A stretch of DNA of 64,000 nt from Plantago major (lineage: Eukaryota > Streptophyta > Magnoliopsida > Lamiales > Plantaginaceae): positions 91,651,419 to 91,715,418 of the forward strand of contig CM048841.1 in assembly GCA_026545765.1 (NCBI GenBank). The letters run 5' to 3'. The notes under the pieces were generated by a model that was given only the letters and a program-made list of their open reading frames with translations, did no database searches and had not been told where the DNA came from. This document shows, in pieces, positions 18,601 to 29,748 of the stretch. The stretch's first letter is position 1. Each line of letters starts with the position of its first letter. Made by a program: the position numbers and the translations under genes.

Positions 18601-20777
18601 ACGGTGTATCATTGTCTTTCTTAAGCATTATAAAAGATTCAGATTTAACTTGGCTCGCAGTTGGTTATAACATAATTAGGCTTCTGAACACAAAGTGAAT
18701 TCATAGGTGCTGGAATAGTGCTGCATAGTAAAAGAACACCGATTCCTAATCAAGCATAATTCTAAATGAAACCATATGCAAAGAAGTGGAAGTTTTTTGT
18801 TTGGTTGAGAAGACTTCCACCCAGTACACACTGGCAACTATGGTGGTCACTGTGGTATGATATATTCAGTAAATATTTAACAAAGTTCATCAGTTAGTTT
18901 TTTTGTTTGTTTAAGCAGACTTCCAAATCCAACATGCATAATTATGGTGCTCACTTAAATATTGGAAAAAGTTCATCAAGTTTTAGATCGATATTTAGCA
19001 AATTGTTATGGAAAGTCTGACCCCATCACTCCAATATTAAAACAGGCAAAGTTTAGAGTTCACAGCTTAAATATGCCCTTATCTCTCTGTTCACTCGTCA
19101 GATGGAAAGCATGTCAGTGTGCTACATATCTAAGCTTTGGGTATATTAGACCACATATACTTGGTATACACAAGAGATTTGATCTTTAAGGTGAGACCAC
19201 AAGCTAGGATAGACAAACTTTAAAGTTGATTAAATAAGCAGAGTAGAACTGCCGACAGCATCTAGCATAAATAACAGAAATAGAGAACAGTAAGGCATCA
19301 TGGCATACTTGATCAGCTCTCTAGTAGGTACTTTGGTCAAGTCCATTCCTTCATGTGTAACGGGATTGCTTTCATCATAATTTTGGACATACGTGAAAAA
19401 CTTTGCAGCACGGCGCTTTTCAAATATACCCATCAGAGGTGATCTGACAGCCTCCATGTCAGTAGCAGGCACCTTATGGACCTGATCATCAAATATGCAG
19501 CAGATATCAGTGTGAATGAAAATTTTCCTTTTAGAGACAATTTCTGAAGAAAAAAAAAGAAGCAAAAAATAGCATAATGTACCTTGCCTTTCTTGTATAC
19601 ATAGCTACCATCAACGGCTTTGAAGTTCAAATATTTAGTTACATTAGTATGAATAAGCACCCGCACAAGTGCACCATTCGCCATGATATACTGACATTAT
19701 CAGAATAAAATTCTTAATTAATGAGCAGCTTGTAAGTAATCTTTCAAAGAGTTTCCAACAGGATACATATAATACACATACAAACCTTTGGGACCATGTC
19801 GACATTGTAGTCTCTGCTAGAACCCAAGTGGGGTGGAGGCGTGTCACTTCCTCTAAACCTCTTCCAAAGCTGGGTAAAAGCCAAAATATACACATGTGTT
19901 ACCCTAACACGGCATACATAAGGAGGATGACATAGACATCATACCTAACGGCTTCACTCCTTCACTACTATGCTTCAAATGGACTTGTGGCACTGGGCAT
20001 ACTATATCTCTTCCCAAACAAAATGTATACTACATACAGTGTTAAAATAGTACCTGGTTCAAATTAAGTGAAGTTGATTCTCCGCCATAATAGTCATTAC
20101 GATCCATGTGCAGAACCTGATATATAAAATAGGTCAGGTGAAATTGTGGTTGTGATCCATGAAACCGTAAGGTCTAGTGTTTACAAAGAAATGTAAGTGG
20201 CCAGTGGCCACACAACCTTTATGTAGCACACATTGAAAAGAAAAGGCTAACATAATCATATAAAACAGGATCATCGAGCTCAGAAAGAAATAATCGCAAA
20301 CATAATCTAACATGTTATAATAGAAAAGTTCATTTATATACAAACATACCACCATTTTCAAGCAGAATATGCATCACAATTCACAAGCAAAAAGTCGAAT
20401 TCGAGTACACGAAGAAAACGATAAGGACACGAGGTCATATCTGAATCTGATCACATAACAACAAACGAAATGTTCGAGTATCCTCACTCATCGTGGATGA
20501 TTACTCACTGAATTTCAATCGAATAATCACAGTATCGATTAATCAACAACAAAGCTTGCATAGATTGACCAGATCAACAAAATTTCCTAATTACAAACAA
20601 AACTAATCCGTAAATAGAAACAACGAACGATCAATTTCATCTGAGATAAACAGAAAGGAAAAAATGCAACGATGGAGAAAAATGAACAACCTTGAGGCCA
20701 TCAACGGAGAGAACACCGCTGAGAATGCATTCCTTGAGACCGGTTCCCAAAACAATCACGTCGTACTCTTCATCCAT
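15667..20777 (-). CDS. GDI: Rab GDP-dissociation inhibitor
   Basis: Cytosolic recycler that extracts prenylated GDP-bound Rab GTPases from membranes. Thirteen exons on the minus strand: 20777-20691, 20116-20054, 19869-19786, 19690-19583, 19481-19309, 18346-18235, 18109-18029, 17835-17773, 17541-17440, 17236-17112, 16467-16257, 16178-16104, 15717-15667. They total 1335 nt, giving 444 residues, the normal GDI length. Signatures: N-terminal [20 protein letters not shown] (FAD-fold/SCR1), [72 protein letters not shown], and the short tail [14 protein letters not shown]. It lacks the prenyl-transferase-escort insert of REP proteins, so GDI rather than REP. Intron 5 carries an approximately 25-base run of T near 18380-18404. 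All splice phases close, so the gene appears intact. Confidence 0.97.
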
Positions 20778-22345
20778 CGTTAAAGTTTCCCGTCGATCGA
20801 GAATCTGAGAGTGATCGGAAATTTGATGATTGTTAGCTCGATAAAGTACATTTGATTTGATGCTTATATAAGTGCATGATATATATAATGATAAGAAATA
20901 CATGATCAAGGGGTGTAAGCGCAATTAGAAGATGGGCTATTTACATTTGAGTTGCCTCTTTTTACATATATTACTTATAAGTTCCTATTCTTTTGCTTGT
21001 TTCAAATAGTATCTCAGGGGGCAGGGGTAGATGGCAAGTATATATAGGGATAAGTATATCCAACGACATAAGGACAATAGTCCCGCGACTTTTGTGTTTG
21101 TGCCGCGACTTTTGTATTTGTGCCAAAATATATGAAATCTATGTCATTGGGAATCAATGTCATAGTCCAATTTAGGCACAATTCCTTATGTCAAAATTTA
21201 GGCATCACTTTTATAAAGAATCAGTGTCATAGTCCAATTTGTGTGTTTGGGCCACAAAAAATGAGCTGGATTAAGACACAAAATACGACATCATGTCATG
21301 CCCAATTGATGGGTATCATGCTGAGTCCAACAATTGGCGAATAGGCCCAAGTGACCAATCACAGGCCCGCCCTCAAGTTTTACCATTGACAGTTGTAAAA
21401 TCTTGCATTAATAAATCTGTGTAACAAACATAAAAATTACCATGTCAAAGTGAGCAAGAATCAACCATAGATCATACCAAACAACTTCTTAAGGTTATGG
21501 GCTCATGACACGGAGGATCCATTAGACTAGGCCCATATATAGAAGTATGGCTTAATGGCTAATATAAGGTCATAGCAATTTCCTAATGTTATGCTCCATT
21601 GTCCTTAAAAGGTTTTTCTTTATTTTATTGGTCAACAAAATAGTAAAATATTTAAATATAAAAATAATAAAGAAAAATTGATAGTAGTTGTTAAAGTGAA
21701 AAGTTGAGTACTATTATTTAAAAGAAGAAATAATTAAAAAAAATGAACAAAATAGAGGTAGTAGGTTGGTAATGTTGTAATATGAACGTTTTATTTGTGT
21801 ATTACTTAAGTGGGGGTATAATGTTACTTTACCAAAAATTGAAAATAACAACATAGAAAGCTTTTCACGGGACAAAAAGAGTAACATTTTTCCTAGTAAT
21901 GTTATCACAATTTCTCTTTTGAAGAACAACAATATGTCATAAAAAGTCTATGAATGTCAGGGATAGTAATATATTTGAGAATCAATGGCAATCACGATAT
22001 TATTGCACACAACTTGTACCTCATGACCCATATGCCAGAGCGCGTTTGAGGGAGTATTTATTTAGACATTTAGTCACAGGTGGCACGTATAGTTGAGGGA
22101 ATTTAGCCCACCCGATGAGACAAAATATTGATAACTTTCTTCTTCTCAAGTTATTAAATTGTTGCAACTTGATCTCGAAACTGGTTGCTCCATTTAAAGG
22201 ACTGGCCATACTTCCACGTATTCTGCTCCTATGCAAAAATTGATGCCAGTTCACGATAAAATGTTATTTGAATTTTCATGGATGTTAGTATGTTACACAG
22301 ACACGATAATTACATTTCATCTACGTGCACATACAAATCTAAACA
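20778..22345. other. Upstream region of GDI and intergenic DNA with short direct repeats
   Basis: The first 200 bases are the GDI 5' flank. Between about 21085 and 21260 there are short direct repeats: the block ccgcgacttttgt-tttgtgcc twice in a row, then gaatca-tgtcatagtccaattt twice about 80 bp apart. These look like remnants of an unidentified transposon. No gene seen. Confidence 0.45.
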
Positions 22346-22584
22346 ATGTGAATTTTGGAGCTTTACATACTAGATGACAAGTGGGGAGACTGGTCATTTT
22401 TCTCTTCATCTAGATTTTAACTTGAAGCTGTTTTGATACCCTTCGCAGGGAGGTTGAAATGGTTTTTTGTTGTATTGTTGAGCCTGGTTGAGACTTTTGT
22501 ATTATGGAGCTTTTTATGTACTTTGTCTAATACCAAGTAATAAAATTGTTCTTCTGTTTAGAAAAAAAAAATGTGAACTTTGGA
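22346..22584 (+). mobile_element. 5'-truncated LINE tail with target-site duplication
   Basis: A stretch ending in a short poly(A) (22561-22570) after a terminal motif typical of plant LINE 3' ends (taccaagtaataaaattgtt, then ctgtttag). It is bounded by a near-perfect direct repeat atgtgaa-y-tttgga at 22346-22359 and 22571-22584. The inserted part is therefore 22360-22570. No reverse transcriptase remains. Poly(A) plus a variable-length duplication supports target-primed reverse transcription. Confidence 0.7.
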
Positions 22585-22904
22585 TCCTCAACTACTCCAC
22601 TGCATTTGCTGCTAAGAATTATTGTTTTCTTTTGAAAAGATAAAACAATACCTTGACTAAATGCATGAAATTTCAAAGCCAGCTAATTTAGCTGTTAAGC
22701 ACAACAATTTTTCCTCTATTTTTTAATCAATCTTCTTAGCCTGAATTGGCATGTGATTAATTATGAAGAGTTATGTGGACAGCCTAGATCATGTTCCCAT
22801 GTGAACTTACCATGACTGTACCTGCCACTCTATACCATTCCAATCTTATAAATGCAACTGATACAGCATTTTCAAATTGCTCAAAAAAAAAAAAAAAAAA
22901 AAAA

Positions 22905-24032
22905 ATGGCAAGAACTACAATGTCTTGTTTCTTGACCATCTCAGTTCTTATCCTAGGCCTTTCTGTCTCTGCTTCAGATTGGAACATCTTGAACCAGAGG
23001 AAATTAAAGATTAATGGTATTCAGATCACTCTCAAGAACTACTGTGAGAGCTGGAGGATGAATGTGGAGTTGCACAATATCCGCGATTTCGAATTTGTTC
23101 CTGAGGAGTGTGTGGAGTACATTGGCAAGTACATGACTTCGACACAATACAAGGTCGATTCAGAGAGGACGATCGATGAGTGTACCGTGTATCTCAGCAC
23201 TAGTTGCGGCTTGAAGAAAGATGGATTGGATGCGTGGATATTCGACATTGATGACACGCTTCTCTCCACTGTCCCTTACTACAAGAAAAATGGATTCGGG
23301 TACGATTTTTCCCATCAACTTTCCATCTTTTTGCGACATTTTACATATATGACAGTTTTTAAGTGCTAAATTGCGACATATTATATAAACGTCCCAAAAC
23401 AGTGACACTCTGTTAGCTTGACCGTCATATTTTAAAACTTAAAAGGTATGATGACCGGCCGACATTTTTACGTAAATGTAGCAAAATAGTAGCTTTACTG
23501 TAATTCTAGACTTGAATTCGAAGTGATTCGTTATTTATCTGCAGAGGCAAGAAGGTAAATTCAACAGCTTTACAAGAGTGGATGCAAAAGAGCAAAGCTC
23601 CAGCACTTGAGCACACATTAAGGCTGTTCAACCAGCTGAAAGGGCTTGGAGTTCAGATCGTTTTGGTTTCCTCGCGAAAGGAATGCCTCAGATCTGCTAC
23701 GATCGATAACCTTGTCGATGTTGGTTATCACGGATGGACTAGTCTGATCCTAAGGTTTGCGATTCCTAGCTCCTTTCATTACCCATTCTTTGTCAGTTAC
23801 TAGAAATAGTCCTAAATATGAATTAAAACGACGAATGTGTATATGACAATGCAGGGGTACAGATGATGAGATCAAGGGTGTCCAGAAATTCAAGGGTGAT
23901 GTGAGGAAGCAGTTGATTAGTGACGGATATCGCATTTGGGGTGTCGTAGGAGATCAATGGAGCAGTGTTGAAGGGCTTCCGACCTCGAAAAGAACCTTCA
24001 AGCTTCCAAATCCTCTCTACTATGTTGCTTGA
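22905..24032 (+). CDS. HAD-superfamily acid phosphatase / vegetative storage protein-like
   Basis: Secreted or vacuolar plant class B acid phosphatase (HAD subfamily IIIB, the VSP family). Three exons: 22905-23299, 23545-23754, 23855-24032; 783 nt, 260 residues. Residues 1 to about 23 form a signal peptide (TMSCFLTISVLILGLSVSAS). HAD motif I is WIFDIDDTLLST with nucleophile Asp114 and Asp116; motif II lies in QIVLVSSRKE; the motif III Lys is in KGDVRKQL; motif IV is VVGDQWSS. The C-terminus KLPNPLYYVA is typical. It keeps the full DxDxT motif, so it should be active, unlike VSPs that lost the Asp. The ATG follows directly a run of about 22 A's. Truncated copies of its 3' half occur at 38693-39218 and 58103-58305; this is the intact parent. 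Confidence 0.92.
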
Positions 24033-24411
24033 GATCTCATCTCACTGCTCAAACTATGTTTTTGTTTACCATACTTGAATTTCTTCATTTCTTTGTCTCA
24101 TCTTCATTGTTGATCTTGTATCTATTATTATATCAATGAAATGTTTGCTCTTGAGCAATTTTTTTTTTTCTGGCAGATCTTGATTCTCCACATGAACTTT
24201 GTTGTTTACGTGCATCATTTCATAGTAGTATTATGAGAAAATTACGTAAAAACCCTGGGCGTATGCTAAATTACACGTAGATCAAGATTCCGTTATAGAC
24301 TCATAAAAAATTGACACAATCAACGTTAAATGTTAACTAAATGACCATACTATGCCAACATGATTCAAGTTTTAATGTTTTGGCGTACCATGCCCTGACG
24401 GAGTAACAAAA

Positions 24412-24601
24412 CTCCGATCTATAGCTCTGTAGATCAAGATCGGAGTAGATTTGCCACAGATCATGGTGGATCTCCAGCTACATAGCTCTATTTCTCCATC
24501 CATGCATGCATGGATGGAGCTCTGTTGCATTGCAGGTGGAGCTCGATTTCCCTACCCATGGCCCCTGGGCAGAGCTTAGAGCTCCGCCTTAGAAGGCGGA
24601 G
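24412..24601. repeat. Hairpin cluster within the repeat unit
   Basis: Three short palindromes in 190 bp: ctccgatct/agatcggag (24412-24420 with 24437-24445), a 26-bp perfect palindrome at 24494-24519 centred on catgcatgcatg, and ctccgcctt-ag-aaggcggag (24582-24601). The same cluster recurs in the other units; in copy 4 the last hairpin is disrupted. Confidence 0.8.
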
Positions 24602-25746
24602 TTGTTAGCTCCACCATGTAGATGGGCCGAGCTCTGATGCCCTCATTTGTTTTCATTTTCGTTTTCTTTTCAATTTTTCTAATTTTTGAAAGACTAATGG
24701 ATATTATATATTATGGTCATCTCAACCTATTTTTAATGATGGAGGCTAGGGAGTACTACATTCTATGTCATGTGAGTTTGTTGAATCTTATTTGGTGCTG
24801 GCTATACATTTGGAATGGGCAATAAAAGCATGTAGTAACAGGCAGTTGAAAAAGAAGATTAGAAAAGGAACGAAATAATGAAATAAATTATGGAAGAGTT
24901 GTCAGTGTGGGAAGTTTATGGTAAACTAGTAGTTGAAGTTTTAGGTGAGATGTCAATGTTTTACGACATGATTTTTCATGAAAAATGTTTCACTTACATT
25001 TTGTAAATGTAAATTATTGTCATTTCGTAAAAATTGATGTTAGAAATATCGATCCTTCCTAATTTTTTTGTACATCATCATTTATATACCCAAGTCCTAA
25101 TTAATGGGCCAAACATGCAGGTGATTGGTGTATATGCCAAAATTAATAGTGCAAAAGTTAAACACAAAGTCTCATGAGTGACAGTCTCTAGATAACTTAT
25201 TTAGAGACTGGGCTCATTTGTAATTTACCAACTAACTAAGCAAACCAGTGTGGTTTTTCGCGGATCCGATTCAACCAACCGACCCGGTTGAGTATATAAG
25301 ACTAAAAACCCAACTACATTTTTCTTCTTTCTTTCTCTCATTATTCTCCCTTTCTCACTTTCTCTTTTCCAGTTCACTAAACTGGTCTATCAAGCTCAAT
25401 TCCAGCTGAAATCTCGAGATTCAACCTCAAATTCGACCGATTCGGTCGCCAAAAGCTGCTATGTCATCTCCAATGTAACCAAGAAGCTATTGATTCATTC
25501 GAAAACCCTGATTTCAATGGTTTCTTCTGTTTTTTTGCTTGGAATCGGTCATATTCTCTAAAAATTGACTAGATCATAGTATTGTTGTTGTGTTTAGCTT
25601 GTTATTTATTTGATTTAGGTTTTGATTGAAAAACGAGGTTTAAAATTCACTTACGGTTGAAAATCAGATCTGAAATTGATCAAAATCAACTTGTAAACAT
25701 CGATCTGCAACTACTCGTTGTTGTTTTGTTGTTGTTTCTGTTTTTA

Positions 25747-26771
25747 TGCATTTGCTAGGTGTAATCGTGCTTTCATATGAATTAAACAATGTTTTCATTC
25801 AAAATATGGCCTCAATCATCAACTCAGATCTGGAGAAAAAAAGAAGGTATACATCGTTTCTAGGTTCTTTGGTATATGTGCTATGTTCTCAACAGTATTA
25901 CCCATTTTATCTGGAATATGTCACATGTTTTCATTCAAAACTTAGTTTTTTACAGTCGTTTCGTGCTCTGTTTTTTGACAATATTATCTTGAATTATGTT
26001 CTTAACTGTATTTTCCTATGTTCTTATGTATACGTACTATATTCTCACCAATATACTTTATGATCTCAACAAGATCCACTATGTTTACATATATGAAGAT
26101 CTTCTTGTTTTTTTTTCTTTTTTATTCTCTACCAATACGCATATATGACTGAGAACATATAATTCTTTTCTATTAACATCTAATTTTTCTCTGTGTCAAG
26201 TTCGGATAATATCAACAATGAACAACTATTACATAGCCAACATGGGGCATATTGCATAAAACATGGTAAAAATTGTAGAAAACATGGATTATACTGCAAA
26301 TAATAGATTTTCATATGGACGTAACAACTATTTCACATAAAATATAATGGAAATTACAACGAACATAGGCAAAATGGTAGAGAACATGGATTACGCTGCA
26401 CAATATATTTTCACATGGAGTAGTAACTGTTTCATACAAACATAATGGATATTGTTAAGAACATGGAGTATATTGGTGAGAACATAGTACATATATGTAA
26501 GAACATAGGAAAATACAGCCATGAACAGAATTCAAGATAATATTGCCAAAAAATATAGCACAAAACGACTGTCAGGTTTTGAATGAGAACATAGGACATA
26601 TTCCAGAGAACATGGGTAATATTATTGAGAACATAGCACATATACGAAAGAACATAAAACATCAGATTGCCTTGTTTTTTCAGATCTAAGTTCATGATTG
26701 AGGTCATATTTTGCATAAAAAAAACACTGTCCGATCCTCATGCAAGCATGATTACACCTTCGTGAATGCAT
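25747..26771. repeat. Long imperfect inverted repeat (fold-back) in unit copy 1
   Basis: The left arm (about 25747-26100) read forward aligns through its length with the reverse complement of the right arm (about 26415-26771). Examples: ggtgtaatcgtgctt versus ggtgtaatcatgctt, caatattatcttgaatt in both, tattttcctatgttctta in both, and tctcaccaatatact in both. Arms are about 350 bp with a spacer of about 315 bp rich in gaacat-type words. Each other unit holds the same structure. A transcript through it could fold into a long hairpin. Confidence 0.85.
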
Positions 26772-26950
26772 GAACGACAATATCAACAATGAACTAGAAT
26801 CAAAACACAAAAATATAGATGAATAATTCTAAATCTACAATTTTAGGACATGATTTTCCAGATCTATGTGGATCCGAAGCTAATTTATCAAGAGAAACAT
26901 GAATCAACTATGTAGCAGGCTGTAATCAATCATAATATCAACTATCTAGC

Positions 26951-29748
26951 TTATTATATCAATGAAATGATTGCTCTAGAGCAAATTTTTTTTTTCTGGC
27001 AGATCTTGATTCTCCACATGAACTTTGTTGTTTACTTGCATCATTTCATAGTAGTATTATGAGAAAATTACGTAAAAACCCTGGGTGTATGCTAAATTAC
27101 ACGTAGATCAAGATTCCGTTACAGACTCATAAAAAATTGACATAGTCAACGTTAAATGTTAATTAAATGACCATACTATGCCAACATGATTCAAGTTTTA
27201 ATGTTTTGGCATACCATGCCCTGACGGAGTAACAAACCTCCGATCTATAGCTCTATAGATCAAGATCGGAGTATATTTGCCACAGATCATGGTGGATCTC
27301 CAGCTACATAGCTCTATTTCTCCATCCATGCATGCATGGATGGAGCTCTGTTGCATTGCAGGTGGAGCTCAGTTTCCCTATCCATGGCCCTTGGGCAGAG
27401 CTTAGAGCTCCGCCTTAGAAGGCGGAGTTGTTAGCTCCACCCTGTAGATGGGCCGAGCTACGATGCCCTCATTTGTTTTCATTTTCTTTTTCTTTTCTAT
27501 TTTTCTTATTTTTTTAAAGACTAAAGGATATTATATATTATGGTCATCTCAACCTATTTTTAATGAAGGAGGCTAGGGAGTACTACATTCTATGTCATGT
27601 GAGTTTGTTGAATCTTATTTGGTGCTGGCTATACGTTTGGAATGGGCAACTAAAAGCATGTAGTAACGGGCAGTTGAAAAAGAAGATTAGAAAAGGAACG
27701 AAATAATGAAATAAATTATGGAAGAGTTGTCAGTGTGGGAAGTTTATGGTAAACTAGTAGTTGAAGTTTTAGGTGAGATGTCAATGTTTTACGACATGAT
27801 GTTTCATGAAAAATGTCTCACTTAAATTTTGTAAATGTAAATTATTGTCATTTCGTAAAAATTGATGTTAGAAATATCGATCCTTCCTAATTTTTTTGTA
27901 CATCATCATTTATATACCCAAGTCCTAATTAATGGGCCAAACATGCAGGTGATGGGTGTATATGCCAAAATAGTGCAAAAGTTAAACACAAACTTATCTA
28001 GAGACTGGGCTCATTTGCAATTTACCAACTAACTAAGCAAATGAGGGTGGTTTTTCGCGGATCCGATTCAACCAACCGACCCGGTTGAGTATATAAGACT
28101 AAAAAACCAACTACATTTTTCATCTTTCTTTCTCTCATTATTCTCCCTTTCTCACTTTCTCTTTTCCAGTTCACTAAACTGGTCTATCAAGCTCTATTCC
28201 AGCTGAAATCTCGAGATTCAACCTCAAATTCGACCGATTCGGTCGCTAAAAGCTGCTATGTCATCTCCAATGTAACCAAGAAGGTATTGATTCATTCGAA
28301 AACCCTGATTTCAATGGTTTCTTCTGTTTTTTTGCTTGGAATCGGTCATATTCTCTAAAAATTGACTAGATCATAGTATTGTTGTTGTGTTTAGCTCGTT
28401 ATTTATTTGATTTAGGTTTTGATTGAAAAACGAGGTTTATAATTCACTTATGGCTGAAAATCAAATCTGAAATTGATCAAAATCAACTTGTAAACATTGA
28501 TCTGCAACTACTCGTTGTTGTTTCTGTTTTTATGCATTTGCTAGGTGTAATCGTGCTTTCATATGAATTGAACAATGTTTTCATTCAAAATATGGCCTCA
28601 ATCATCAACTCAGATCTGAAAAAAAAAAAAAAGAAAAAAAAGAAAAAGGTATACATCGTTTCTAGGTTCTTTGGTATATGTGCTATGTTCTCAACAGTAT
28701 TACCCATTTTATCTGGAATATGTCACATGTTTTCATTCAAAACTTAGTTTTTTACAGTCGTTTCGTGCTCTGTTTTTTGACAATATTATCTTGAATTATG
28801 TTCTTAACTGTATTTTCCTATGTTCTTATGTATACGTACTATATTCTCACCAATATACTTTATGATCTCAACAAGATCCACTATGTTTACATATATGAAG
28901 ATCTTCTTTTTTTTTTTTTATTCTCTACCAATACGCATATATGACTGAGAACATATAATTCTTTTCTATTAACATCTAATTTTTCTCTGTGTCAAGTTCG
29001 GATAATATCAACAATGAACAACTATTACATAGCCAACATGGGGCATATTGCATAAAACATGGTAAAAATTGTAGAAAACATGGATTATACTGCAAATAAT
29101 AGATTTTCATATGGACGTAACAACTATTTCACATAAAATATAATGGAAATTACAACGAACATAGGCAAAATGGTAGAGAACATGGATTACGCTGCACAAT
29201 ATATTTTCACATGGACAGAGTAACTGTTTCATACAAACATAATGGATATTGTTAAGAACATGGAGTATATTGGTGAGAACATAGTACATATATGTAAGAA
29301 CATAGGAAAATACAGCCATGAACAGAATTCAAGATAATATTGCCAAAAAATATAGCACAAAACGACTGTCAGGTTTTGAATGAGAACATAGGACATATTC
29401 CAGAGAACATGGGTAATATTATTGAGAACATAGCACATATACGAAAGAACATAAAAACACTGTATTGCCTTGTTTTTTCAGATCTAAGTTCATGATTGAG
29501 GTCATATTTTGCATAAAAAAAACACTGTCCGATCCTCATGCAAGCATGATTACACCTTCGTGAATGCATGAACGACAATATCAACAATGAACTAGAATCA
29601 AAACACAAAAATATAGATGAATAATTCTAAATCTACAATTTTAGGACATGATTTTCCAGATCTATGTGGATCCGAAGCTAATTTATCAAGAGAAACATGA
29701 ATCAACTATGTAGCAGGCTGTAATCAATCATAATATCAACTATCTAGC
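26951..29748 (+). repeat. 2.8 kb repeat unit, copy 2 (tandem)
   Basis: Nearly identical to copy 3 and very similar to copy 1. It retains the TATA-like box, the gtattg donor after ccaagaag and the full inverted repeat. The junction with copy 1 falls at ttattatatcaatgaaatg and with copy 3 at ttgttatatcaatgaaatg. The true downstream continuation (ttgttatctcaatcaaat) appears only after copy 3, so the tandem array arose by joining similar short sequences at the unit's two ends. Confidence 0.85.

Larger units (their letters stand above)
24126..26950 (+). repeat. 2.8 kb repeat unit, copy 1 (first of three in tandem)
   Basis: Begins in the 3' flank of the acid phosphatase gene at ttattatatcaatgaaatg and runs to the same motif at 26951. 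Order of contents: a hairpin-rich block (24410-24605), a TATA-like promoter (agtatataagac, 25291-25302) followed by a pyrimidine-rich leader, a short exon-like stretch ending near 25490, then intron-like DNA holding the long inverted repeat (25747-26771). In this copy the donor after ccaagaag reads ctattg instead of gtattg, so the splice site is lost. It lacks LTR-type ends and flanking duplications; it seems to have multiplied by unequal exchange. Confidence 0.85.

Noticed and set aside
24235-24260. gagaaaattacgtaaaaaccctggg as a MULE terminal inverted repeat in the unit
   Set aside because: It resembles MULE ends, but no inverted partner or 9-10 bp duplication was found in the unit.
26130-26640. 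Regularly recurring gaacat words that could suggest a CRISPR-like array or satellite
   Set aside because: Spacing and flanks are irregular, there are no fixed-length spacers, and this is a plant nuclear sequence. Best read as internal words of the fold-back repeat.
25746-26810. Repeated short open frames such as MHLLGVIVLSYELNNVF on + and MCFDSSSLLILSFMHSRRCN on -, present in every unit
   Set aside because: They lie on the two arms of the inverted repeat in an apparent intron. Their Tyr/Val/Leu/Cys-rich translations come from the repeated gaacat/atgttc words and resemble no known protein; frames are not kept between copies.
24126-26950. 2.8 kb unit as an LTR or full LTR retrotransposon
   Set aside because: No TG...CA ends, primer-binding site, polypurine tract or target duplication at the boundaries. 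The left boundary lies in the acid phosphatase 3' flank.
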